Assembly: GCA_021845945.1 (NCBI GenBank)
Contig: JAJZRD010000008.1
Location: 1 to 39,377 of the forward strand
Reading direction: 5' to 3'
Length of the DNA stretch: 39,377 nt
DNA from: Chloroflexota bacterium
GTDB taxonomy: Bacteria > Chloroflexota > UBA6077
Part shown: piece after piece, positions 6,588-15,847 of the stretch
Layout: each line of letters begins with the position of its first letter
How positions within the stretch are numbered: the stretch's first letter is position 1
Position numbers and translations under genes: made by a program
Notes under the pieces: model-generated
The model's database searches: none
What the model was told of the DNA's origin: nothing
The model's input: only the letters and a program-made list of their open reading frames with translations

Positions 6588-8015
6588 CTATCGCACGCCC
6601 GCGATGGTTTCCCCCATGTCCAGCATGCGGTTGACCCGCGCCGGATCGGTGGTTTCGGTGTAGATCCGCATCACCGGCTCGGTGCCGGAGAAGCGGATCA
6701 GCAGCCAGCTCCCGTCCTCCAGGATGAACTTGCTGCCGTCGGTGGTGTTCACCTCCACCACCCGCATCATGTCCATCTCGCTGGGGCGGTGCTCGCTGAC
6801 ACGGCGGATGATCTCGGCCTTCCTGGCGGGATCGAAGTGGAAGTCCCGCCGGTCGTAGTAGTGGGCGCCCACCTTCTCGTACAGGTAGTGGATCACCTCG
6901 GAGAGGGGCTTGGCCAGCTTGATCTTCAGATCCAGCAGGAAGAGACCGGCCACGAAGGCGTCGCGCTCGGGGATGTGCCCCTTGAAGGCGAAGCCGCCGC
7001 TCTCCTCGCCGCCGATCAGGGCGTCCGTCTCCAGCATCTTCGGGGCGACGTACTTGAACCCCACGCCGGTCTCGTACACCGGCACTCCATACAGCTTGCC
7101 CAGCTTGTCGGCCATCACCGTGCTGGTCACCGTTCGGACGGCCGGGCCCCGCATCCGCCTGACCTCAAGCAGGTAGAGGAACAGCAGGGCGTACATCTGG
7201 AGCTGGTTGACGAAGTTGCCGTTCTCGTCCACCGCCCCGATCCGGTCGGCGTCCCCATCGGTGGCAAGCCCCACGTCGGCCTTGTGGGTGCGCACGGCCT
7301 CCATAGTCTCCGCTACGTTGGGTGGGATGGGCTCCGGGTTGATGCCCGGGAAGATGGGGTTTCGCTGCGACCGGATGTTGTGGACTCGGGTGGTGCCTCC
7401 CCGCAGCAGCGCGTCGAAGTATCCCGCCCCGACCCCGTACATGGCATCGGCGACGACGTTCAAACCGGCATTCTTGATGGCGTTCACGTCGACCAGGCGG
7501 CCGATCTGCTCGAAGTAGGCGGGCTTCGGGTCGAAGTAGTTGACGGTCCCAGCCTTGACCAGCTCTTCGAGTCTCTTTCGCTGCACCCCACCGCCGGCCT
7601 GGACCTGCCGGACCTGGGCCTCGATCTTCTCCAGGATCTCGGGCGAGGCGGCTCCCGCGTACTCGGGCCGGAACTTGATCCCGTTCCACACCCCGGGGTT
7701 GTGGCTGGCGGTGACCATCACCGCCCCCGCGGCCTTCTGGGCGAGGATCGAGTAGGACACCGCGGGGGTCGGCGCCGCCTCCTGGCAGAGCCAGACCTTG
7801 ATGCCGTTGGAGCCCACCACCTCCGCCACCGCTGCGGCGAAGCCCTCGGAGGCGAACCGGAAGTCGTAGCCCACCACCAGGCCGTTGGCGGCCTTGCCGC
7901 TGTCTTTGAGGTAGTTGGCGATGCCCTGGGCAACGATCCGCACGTTCTCGTAGGTGAAGTCGTCGGCGATGACCCCGCGCCAACCATCGGTGCCAAACTT
8001 GATCTCTGTTGCCAC
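6588..8015 (-). CDS. Phosphoglucomutase/phosphomannomutase (alpha-D-phosphohexomutase)
   Basis: 475 residues with the full four-domain arrangement of the alpha-D-phosphohexomutase superfamily. The active-site phosphoserine loop is TASHNPGVWNGIK, the metal-binding loop is DGDADRIGAVDE, the sugar-binding loop is GGEESGGFAFKG, and the C-terminal phosphate-binding loop is RFSGTEPVMRIY. It moves phosphate between C6 and C1 of glucose or mannose phosphate. Next to manA a mannose-6-phosphate to mannose-1-phosphate role is likely, though the sequence cannot separate PMM from PGM activity. The start is GTG (VATEIKFGTDGWRG), with AGGAGG upstream. Confidence 0.93.
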   Translation of the reverse strand: MATEIKFGTDGWRGVIADDFTYENVRIVAQGIANYLKDSGKAANGLVVGYDFRFASEGFAAAVAEVVGSNGIKVWLCQEAAPTPAVSYSILAQKAAGAVMVTASHNPGVWNGIKFRPEYAGAASPEILEKIEAQVRQVQAGGGVQRKRLEELVKAGTVNYFDPKPAYFEQIGRLVDVNAIKNAGLNVVADAMYGVGAGYFDALLRGGTTRVHNIRSQRNPIFPGINPEPIPPNVAETMEAVRTHKADVGLATDGDADRIGAVDENGNFVNQLQMYALLFLYLLEVRRMRGPAVRTVTSTVMADKLGKLYGVPVYETGVGFKYVAPKMLETDALIGGEESGGFAFKGHIPERDAFVAGLFLLDLKIKLAKPLSEVIHYLYEKVGAHYYDRRDFHFDPARKAEIIRRVSEHRPSEMDMMRVVEVNTTDGSKFILEDGSWLLIRFSGTEPVMRIYTETTDPARVNRMLDMGETIAGVR

Positions 8016-8172
8016 CTGGCCCTCCTCAGCAAAACAGTGGGACGCCGTGGGCTGTGGCCAGCCTCCGAGGGTCCCCTCTCAGGTGCGGTCGCCCGCTGCT
8101 TAAACTCTCTTCAAGCCCTAGTTTAGCGAGTCTACAGGGGAATTATCAAACGTGGGAGGGGTAGGGGGGAAG

Positions 8173-9156
8173 CTACTTGTTGGCCGACAGGGTCTCCCGC
8201 CACCAGTTGAGGGTGTCCGTGAGGGTGCGTTCCAGGGGTATCTCCGCCTTCCAGCCCGTAAGCGACCGGAACTTGCCGCAGTCGGCGACTATCCGCGGGA
8301 TGTCGGAGGGGCGAAGCCGTTCGGGATCCTGTTCGATCCCCAGGGAGATCCGGCTCTGGGCCAGCAGCAGGTCGAGCAGCCGGCGTATCGATACCGCTCG
8401 CTCGCTCCCCAGGTTGTAGACGTCGCCGGGCACTCCCAGTGTCACCGCCAGGTGGTAGCCCCGGACGATGTCGCGGACGTCGGTGTAGTCCCGCTCGGCC
8501 TCCAGATTGCCCACCTTGAGAACGGCCGGCCTCAGGCCCAGCTCGGCCTCGGCTATCTGGCGCGCGAAGCTGGAGGCCACGAACCGGTCGCTCTGGCCGG
8601 GACCGATGTGGTTGAAGGGTCGGACGCGAACGATGGGTAGGTCGTAGGCCAGCTGGTACTGGTAGCCCAGCAGGTCCTGGCCCACCTTGCTGACGGCGTA
8701 GGGGTTGGCCGGACGGAAGGGGGTGGTCTCCTTGACGGGGAGATCCCCCGGCTCCACCATCCCGTATTCTTCGTTGGAGCCCACGACCATGATGGTAGGC
8801 CGTCCTCCCCAGGCCAGAACTGCCTGGAAGAGGTTCACCTGCCCGACGATGTTGTTGACGAGGGTGCCGGTTGGATCGGCGAAGGCGGTGGGTACGAAGG
8901 CCTGGGCAGCCAGATGAAAGATCCAGGTGGGCTGCACCCTTTCCACGATCTCGCGCATCCGGTCGGTCTCCATCAGGTTGCCGATCAGAACCTCGAGTCT
9001 GGGGCCCAGCTCTGCCTCGACGTCGGCCGTCGGTTCGCCCGGGCGGGCGATGCCGTAGATCTTGGCCGTGGTGGTGGTGGCCAGATACCTGGCCAGGTGC
9101 TTTCCCACGAAGCCGGCCATTCCTGTGATGAGGGCCCTGGGTTCAGTGTGCGTCAC
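8173..9156 (-). CDS. GDP-mannose 4,6-dehydratase / GDP-4-keto-6-deoxymannose reductase-like SDR
   Basis: 327 residues of the extended short-chain dehydrogenase family. The NAD(P) loop is ITGMAGFVGKHL, the active-site Y-x3-K is NPYAVSKVG, and the Ser of VVGSNEEYG completes the triad. RPFNHIGPGQ and the ERDYTDVRDIVRGYHLA segment are typical of the GMD/RMD group. These make GDP-4-keto-6-deoxy-D-mannose or reduce it to GDP-D-rhamnose. The sequence alone does not settle dehydratase versus reductase. It would follow ManA and the phosphomutase, but no mannose-1-phosphate guanylyltransferase is in the window. The GTG start has only a weak SD (GAAG). Confidence 0.85.
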   Translation of the reverse strand: MTHTEPRALITGMAGFVGKHLARYLATTTTAKIYGIARPGEPTADVEAELGPRLEVLIGNLMETDRMREIVERVQPTWIFHLAAQAFVPTAFADPTGTLVNNIVGQVNLFQAVLAWGGRPTIMVVGSNEEYGMVEPGDLPVKETTPFRPANPYAVSKVGQDLLGYQYQLAYDLPIVRVRPFNHIGPGQSDRFVASSFARQIAEAELGLRPAVLKVGNLEAERDYTDVRDIVRGYHLAVTLGVPGDVYNLGSERAVSIRRLLDLLLAQSRISLGIEQDPERLRPSDIPRIVADCGKFRSLTGWKAEIPLERTLTDTLNWWRETLSANK

Positions 9157-9182
9157 GCTTCAACCAATCCCCGATGTTGGGT

Positions 9183-9258
9183 GTCGGGAGGGCGAGCCTC
9201 CCGGCGAGCCACGTGTCCACCTCGTAAGGCGGCTCGGCAGGAGCCTCGCCCTCCCGCG
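9183..9258. repeat. Repeat family D, copy 3
   Basis: A 76-base palindrome with arms CGGGAGGGCGAGCCTCCC.. and ..GGAGCCTCGCCCTCCCG. The loop differs from copies 1 and 2. It lies between metK and the GDP-mannose gene. Confidence 0.85.
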
Positions 9259-9291
9259 GGACGTTCAACCGCCCCCAACCAATGGTAGCTG

Positions 9292-10569
9292 TTACGCCTC
9301 GGTTCCCGCAAGGGTCTTGCCGGCCTTGTGGCCGTTGCCGGACCGGTTCTCCATGGGGCCAAGCCCCGCCTCGGCCCGCAGGGCGGCCGCCTTGTCGGTG
9401 ATCTCCCAGGGGGCGTCGATGTCGTTGCGACCGAAGTGGCCGTAGGCCGCGGTGGCCTTGTAGATGGGCCGGCGCAGCTGCAGGTGGTGGATGATGGCGG
9501 CCGGCCTCAGGTCGAAGTGCTTCTTGACCAGCTCCAGGATCTTGGCCGGGGCCACCTTCTCGGTGCCGAAGGTCTCGATCATGATGGACAGCGGCCTCGC
9601 CACGCCGATGGCGTAGGAGATCTGGATCTCGAACCGCTCGGCCAGGCTGGCGGCCACCACGTTCTTGGCCACGTATCGGGCCATGTATGCGCCGGATCGG
9701 TCCACCTTCGTCGGATCCTTGCCGGAGAAGGCGCCGCCACCGTGGCGGGCCATGCCGCCGTAGGTGTCCACGATGATCTTGCGGCCGGTCAGGCCCGCGT
9801 CGCCCATCGGGCCACCTATGACGAAGCGCCCGGTCGGGTTGACGTAATACTTGGTCTTGTCGTCCAGCATGTTGGCCGGGATGATCTGCCTGACGACCTC
9901 CTCCAGGATGTCGGTGCGGATCTTCTCGTAGTCGGTGACCGGGTCGTGCTGGGCGGCGATGACGACGGTGTCGACCCTCTTCGGCTTGCCCTGGGAGTAC
10001 TCCACCGTCACCTGGGACTTGCCGTCGGGCCTCAGGTAGGGGAGCACCTTCTCCTTGCGCACCAGCGACAGCTGCTTGCACAGCTTGTGGGCCAGGGAGA
10101 TGGGCAGCGGCATCAACTCCTCGGTCTCGTTGCAGGCGAAGCCGATCATCATGCCCTGGTCGCCGGCACCGGTGGCCTCGATCGCCCTGTCCCACGCCTC
10201 GCCGGATCTCACTTCCAGCGCCTTGTTCACGCCCTGGGCGATGTCCGGCGACTGCCCCTTGATGGAGACGATCACGCCGCAGGTCTCGGCGTCGAAGCCG
10301 TACTTGGCCCTAGTGTAGCCCACGTCCCTGACGGTGTTCCGAACGATCTCAGGGATGTCCACGTAGCAGTTGGTGGTGATCTCGCCGGCCACCAGAACCA
10401 GGCCGGTGGTAGCAGCGGTCTCGCAGGCGACCCGACCGTTGGGGTCCTGCTCGATGATCGCATCCAGCACGGCATCCGAGATCTGGTCGCACAGCTTATC
10501 CGGATGCCCTTCGGTGACCGATTCCGAGGTGAAGAAGCTCTGCTCGGCCGACATGAAGGTGTTGCTCAT
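9292..10569 (-). CDS. metK: S-adenosylmethionine synthetase
   Basis: 425 residues. It makes SAM from methionine and ATP in the cytoplasm. Signatures present: [19 protein letters not shown] (ATP/methionine site), [15 protein letters not shown], and the P-loop-like [19 protein letters not shown]. It is somewhat longer than the usual ~385-400 residues, through a short N-terminal lead and a C-terminal tail. The open frame extends far upstream in phase, but the real start is the ATG at 10569 ([18 protein letters not shown]), with AGGAG upstream. It is the last gene of the mtnA-mtnP-pfkB-ahcY-metK run, which lies behind a SAM-I riboswitch, so feedback by its own product is likely. Confidence 0.96.
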   Translation of the reverse strand: MSNTFMSAEQSFFTSESVTEGHPDKLCDQISDAVLDAIIEQDPNGRVACETAATTGLVLVAGEITTNCYVDIPEIVRNTVRDVGYTRAKYGFDAETCGVIVSIKGQSPDIAQGVNKALEVRSGEAWDRAIEATGAGDQGMMIGFACNETEELMPLPISLAHKLCKQLSLVRKEKVLPYLRPDGKSQVTVEYSQGKPKRVDTVVIAAQHDPVTDYEKIRTDILEEVVRQIIPANMLDDKTKYYVNPTGRFVIGGPMGDAGLTGRKIIVDTYGGMARHGGGAFSGKDPTKVDRSGAYMARYVAKNVVAASLAERFEIQISYAIGVARPLSIMIETFGTEKVAPAKILELVKKHFDLRPAAIIHHLQLRRPIYKATAAYGHFGRNDIDAPWEITDKAAALRAEAGLGPMENRSGNGHKAGKTLAGTEA

Positions 10570-10589
10570 TCTCTCGCTCCTCTCTCTGC

Positions 10590-10628
10590 AGCCATCAGCT
10601 ATCAGCCAGAAGCTGATGGCTGATGGCT
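10590..10628. repeat. Repeat family B between ahcY and metK
   Basis: Tandem/inverted units of the CAGCTATCAGC type (GCCATCAGCTATCAGCCAGA then AGCTGATGGCTGATGGCTC), forming a hairpin in the 62-base gap. Related runs lie at 13773-13802, 19222-19268 and 19609-19680. Confidence 0.7.
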
Positions 10629-10631
10629 CAC

Positions 10632-11921
<1,290 letters not shown>

Positions 11922-11949
11922 TCACTAAGCTGTCGGTTACAACGTTGAG

Positions 11950-12954
11950 CTAGCTGCTCTGGTAACTACTCTGCCGGTGCCGACCTAACCCCCCCGCCCA
12001 GGAGAAAGCCAGCCGCTGGCAGTCGTCGGCGTGCTTGCAGCTGTGCTCGAAGAAGGTGAGCCGCTGGAACTCCTGGTATCTCTCCTCTATCTCCTCCCGT
12101 GTGGCGGAGAGAAGCCGGTTGACGCTGAAGTCCTCCACGGTGAAGGAGGCGATGACGCTGCCGTGAACCATCGCCTTGCGGATGCCGGTGGTGCTGAAGT
12201 CGCCGGTGCTGGCCAGGTAGCCCAGGAAGCCACCGGCGAAGGAGTCGCCTGCCCCCGTGGGGTCTTTCACGCTCTCCAGGGGATAGGCGGGGGCGATGAA
12301 GATCTCCTCGCCCACGTCCTGGGATATCATCAGCGCCCCATACTCACCCTTCTTGATGATGATCGCCTTTGGGCCAAGGGCCAGGATGCTGCGGGCCGCC
12401 GCCAGCAGACTGTAGTTCTGGGCGTACTGGCGCACCTCGGCCTCGTTCAGGAGGACGATGTCCACCCTCTGGATGACCCGGGTCAGATCCTCTTTCTTGC
12501 GCTCGATCCAGTAGTTCATGGAGTCGAGAACGGTCAGCCGGGGCGAGCCGGTCTGGGCCAGGACGTCCATCTGCAGGTTGGGATCGATGTTCCCCAGGAA
12601 CACCAGCTTGCTGGCCCGATAGTCCGCGGGCAGCGCGGGGTGGAAGTCCACCAGCACGTTCAGCTGGGTGTCCAGGGTGTGGGCCGTGTTGAGGTCGAAA
12701 TCGTACTGGCCCGCCCAGCGGAAGGTCCTGCCCGGCAGGGTCTGGAGCCCTGCCACCTCGACGTGGTGGCTCTTGAACAGCTGCCGGTACTTCTCCGGGA
12801 AATCCTGGCCGACCACGGCGACGATCTTGACGTCGGTGTAGTGCCGGGCGGCAAAGGCGAAGTAGGAGGCAGTCCCTCCGAGGGCCTCCTCCACCTTGCC
12901 GAAGGGGGTCTCCACGCTGTCCAGGGCGACGGTGCCCACGACCATCAGACTCAC
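11950..12954 (-). CDS. PfkB/ribokinase family kinase, candidate adenosine or methylthioribose-related kinase
   Basis: 334 residues of the ribokinase (PfkB) family. The N-terminal substrate lid has GGTASYFAFAARH, and the C-terminal catalytic/anion-hole motif is DPTGAGDSFAGGFLGYLA, with the catalytic Asp in GAGD intact. The substrate is not readable from motifs. Its place between mtnP and ahcY, on one transcript, makes a nucleoside or MTR-type substrate plausible; adenosine from AhcY is my first guess. The start is probably the GTG at 12954, whose GTGA overlaps the mtnP stop; an ATG three codons later is an alternative. The last ~25 residues (from HADDCQRLAF) are not part of the usual fold. Confidence 0.85.
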   Translation of the reverse strand: MSLMVVGTVALDSVETPFGKVEEALGGTASYFAFAARHYTDVKIVAVVGQDFPEKYRQLFKSHHVEVAGLQTLPGRTFRWAGQYDFDLNTAHTLDTQLNVLVDFHPALPADYRASKLVFLGNIDPNLQMDVLAQTGSPRLTVLDSMNYWIERKKEDLTRVIQRVDIVLLNEAEVRQYAQNYSLLAAARSILALGPKAIIIKKGEYGALMISQDVGEEIFIAPAYPLESVKDPTGAGDSFAGGFLGYLASTGDFSTTGIRKAMVHGSVIASFTVEDFSVNRLLSATREEIEERYQEFQRLTFFEHSCKHADDCQRLAFSWAGGLGRHRQSSYQSS

Positions 12955-13757
12955 GATATCACCGCCGATTGAAGCGCCGACCCGCAACCGCAATGCTGCC
13001 GTTCCGTCGGGATAGCCGGGATCAGCTTGAAGATCATGTCCCTGACCCGCCGGTTGTTGTCGCCGAAAACCCTCATCACCTCCTCGGCGGTCACCGGCTC
13101 GATCCCGGTTCCCTCCAGGCCGACGTCGTAGTCGGTGATCAAGGAGATGTTGACGTAGCAGATCTCCAGCTCCCGAGCCAGAGCCACCTCCGGGTACTGG
13201 GTCATATTGATGATCTCCCACCCCATGCCGCTGAACCACTTGCTCTCGGCGCGGGTGCTGAAGCGAGGACCCTGGATCACCACGGCCGTCCCAGCGGGAT
13301 GGACGGTGATGCCCAGCCGCTGGCCGGCCTCGATGGTCAGCTCCCGCAGCTCCGAACAGTAGGGGTCGGCGGTGCTGATGTGGATGGAGACCGGGCCGTC
13401 GTAGAAGGTATCCTTACGACCGGTGGTTCGGTCGACGAACTGGTCGCAGATGACGAAGTCGCCGGGCTTGATGTGGCGCTGCAGGCTGCCCACGGCGCTG
13501 GGGGCGATGATGCGGGTGACCCCCAACGACTTCATGGCCCACAGGTTGGCCCGGTAGTTGATGGCGTGGGCCGGGTGCCTGTGGCCGTGCCCATGTCGGG
13601 GCAAAAAGGCCACCTTGCGGCCGCCGACCTCCCCCAAGGCGATCCTATCGCTGGGGGCGCCGTAGGGGGTGTTGATGGCCCTCTCCTCGACGTTCTCCAG
13701 CAGTTGGTAGAAGCCAGACCCTCCGAAGACGCCGATCTCTGCCACGGGTTGGTCCAT
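12951..13757 (-). CDS. mtnP: S-methyl-5'-thioadenosine phosphorylase
   Basis: 268 residues of the PNP/MTAP family, trimeric MTAP branch. It phosphorolyses methylthioadenosine to adenine and 5-methylthioribose-1-phosphate. IGVFGGSGFYQLLEN, FLPRHGHGHRHPAHAINYRA (phosphate and sugar contacts), APSAVGSLQ, VVIQGPRFSTRAES and the base-site region INMTQYPEVALARE..CYVNISLITDYD are all present. The ATG has GGAGGACAAC upstream. It lies 20 bases after mtnA and overlaps the PfkB gene by four bases. Its products feed Apt (adenine) and MtnA (MTR-1-P), both encoded alongside. Confidence 0.95.
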   Translation of the reverse strand: MDQPVAEIGVFGGSGFYQLLENVEERAINTPYGAPSDRIALGEVGGRKVAFLPRHGHGHRHPAHAINYRANLWAMKSLGVTRIIAPSAVGSLQRHIKPGDFVICDQFVDRTTGRKDTFYDGPVSIHISTADPYCSELRELTIEAGQRLGITVHPAGTAVVIQGPRFSTRAESKWFSGMGWEIINMTQYPEVALARELEICYVNISLITDYDVGLEGTGIEPVTAEEVMRVFGDNNRRVRDMIFKLIPAIPTERQHCGCGSALQSAVIS

Positions 13758-13776
13758 GCTGTTGTCCTCCGTGCTA

Positions 13777-14826
<1,050 letters not shown>

Positions 14827-14901
14827 CGGTGCGGGATACCTCGCTAGGTAGCCACCGGTTGGGCGAGAGGATGGAATCGGAGGGGTTCGTCCTGCGGACA
14901 C

Positions 14902-14931
14902 AAAAAGGCTTCTCCATAGGAGAGAAGCCTT
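14902..14931 (-). terminator. Riboswitch-controlled intrinsic terminator
   Basis: Perfect 10-bp stem AAGGCTTCTC / GAGAAGCCTT with a 7-base loop, followed on the minus strand by TTTTT. It lies 11 bases past the 3' end of the SAM-I aptamer. The GAGAGGGAG just upstream could pair with CTTCTCTCC of the stem as an antiterminator. This is the expected expression platform for transcriptional shut-off when SAM is abundant. Confidence 0.9.
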
Positions 14932-14941
14932 GCATTACTCC

Positions 14942-15087
14942 CTCTCATCTTTCAGGACGGTGCCGTCCTGTCGGACTTGGCACCATGCCCACGCCGCCGC
15001 TGGATCGGTAACGGTCCAGCCCGTTCCCGCGGCAGGGCTGGTTGCCGGGCTTCATCGGGCCAGTCCCTCCACCACTCGCGATAAGAG
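14942..15087 (-). ncRNA. SAM-I (S-box) riboswitch aptamer
   Basis: On the minus strand the closing P1 helix is CTCTTATC with GATGAGAG. Inside lie the conserved core GGTGGAGGGACTGGCCCGAT, then GAAGCCCGGCAACC, and the P3 element GGTGCCAAGTCCGACAGG. These are the hallmark blocks of the SAM-I aptamer; the variable stem in between is an extended GC hairpin. With the promoter upstream and the terminator downstream it forms a complete transcriptional riboswitch ahead of mtnA. It probably governs mtnA-mtnP-pfkB-ahcY-metK, repressing all of them when SAM is plentiful. Confidence 0.96.
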
Positions 15088-15114
15088 TGACCACCTATTC
15101 GATTTTCGCAGAAA

Positions 15115-15143
15115 AGTATATCAGATCCCTCCAGGGCTGCCAA
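15115..15143 (-). promoter_or_regulatory. Sigma70-type promoter of the SAM-cycle operon
   Basis: TTGGCA (15143-15138), a 17-base spacer and TATACT (15120-15115) on the minus strand; each hexamer is one base off consensus. Transcription would start near 15108, about 20 bases before the riboswitch P1 helix. The promoter lies just past the apt stop (15169), so apt is not needed to drive the operon. Confidence 0.8.
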
Positions 15144-15168
15144 GGCTGATGTTGATCCTTGCCTGGGG

Positions 15169-15681
15169 CTAGTACTGGACCTGGGCGTGGACTTCGTGGC
15201 CCCTCAGCTTGTCCCGCCCGTGGAGGAAGGTGAGCTCGATCAGGAACTCGACGCCGGCCACCACACCTCCCAGCATGTCCACCAGCTTGACGGTGGCAGC
15301 GGTGGTGCCGCCGGTGGCCAGCAGGTCGTCCACCACCAGCACCCGCTGTCCGGGCTGGATGGCGTCCTTGTGGATCTCCAGGGTGTTGGTGCCGTACTCC
15401 AGGGCGTACTCGCACTTCACGGTCTCCGCCGGCAGCTTGCCCAGCTTCCTCACAGGCACCAGACCGGCGCCCAGCAGGTAGGCCAGGGGAGCGGCGAAGA
15501 TGAAACCTCGAGATTCCATTCCCACTACGACGTCGATCTTGGCGCCGCGATATCTCTGGGCCATGAGGTCGATGGACTGGTGGTAGGCATCCGGGTCTTT
15601 CAGCAGGGTCGTGATGTCCTTGAAGAGAACGCCCTTGATGGGGAAATCAGGAACGTCCCGGATCTTCTCCGCGAGCTTCAT
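15169..15681 (-). CDS. apt: Adenine phosphoribosyltransferase
   Basis: 170 residues, the standard length. It converts adenine and PRPP to AMP. VPDFPIKGVLFKDITTLL is the family's N-terminal signature, GMESRGFIFAAPLAYLLGAG contacts the base, and the PRPP loop is RVLVVDDLLATGGTTAATVK. The start is the ATG at 15681, because AAGGAGGAGAGG lies upstream and MKLAEKIRDVPDFP matches the family; an upstream frame extension is not coding. It lies directly before the SAM-cycle promoter, and adenine released by MtnP is its likely main substrate. It is not itself behind the riboswitch. Confidence 0.95.
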   Translation of the reverse strand: MKLAEKIRDVPDFPIKGVLFKDITTLLKDPDAYHQSIDLMAQRYRGAKIDVVVGMESRGFIFAAPLAYLLGAGLVPVRKLGKLPAETVKCEYALEYGTNTLEIHKDAIQPGQRVLVVDDLLATGGTTAATVKLVDMLGGVVAGVEFLIELTFLHGRDKLRGHEVHAQVQY

Positions 15682-15824
15682 ACCGTTTCCTCTCCTCCTT
15701 GAGCCTTCCTCGGCACAGGCCGGCGGGGATTCTACCACATGCGGCGCGGAATCCAACTACTTGTTTCTGCCACTTAGGGCTGCGTCTCGCCGGGGCCGCT
15801 CCGGCGGGCCACCGCCCGGCTGAA

Positions 15825-15847
15825 ATCGCCGGCAGGAGCCGGCTCCT
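15825..15847. repeat. Repeat family F, copy 2, carrying the mfd stop codon
   Basis: The same palindromic unit as at 507-532. On the minus strand it starts with TAGGAGCCGGC, and the TAG is the mfd stop. Nothing else is recognised between mfd and apt. Confidence 0.7.

Noticed and set aside
5697..8126. Very long open frame (over 800 codons) on the plus strand across manA and the phosphohexomutase.
   Set aside because: It is antisense to two clearly conserved genes, its translation is low-complexity and resembles nothing; typical shadow frame in GC-rich coding DNA.
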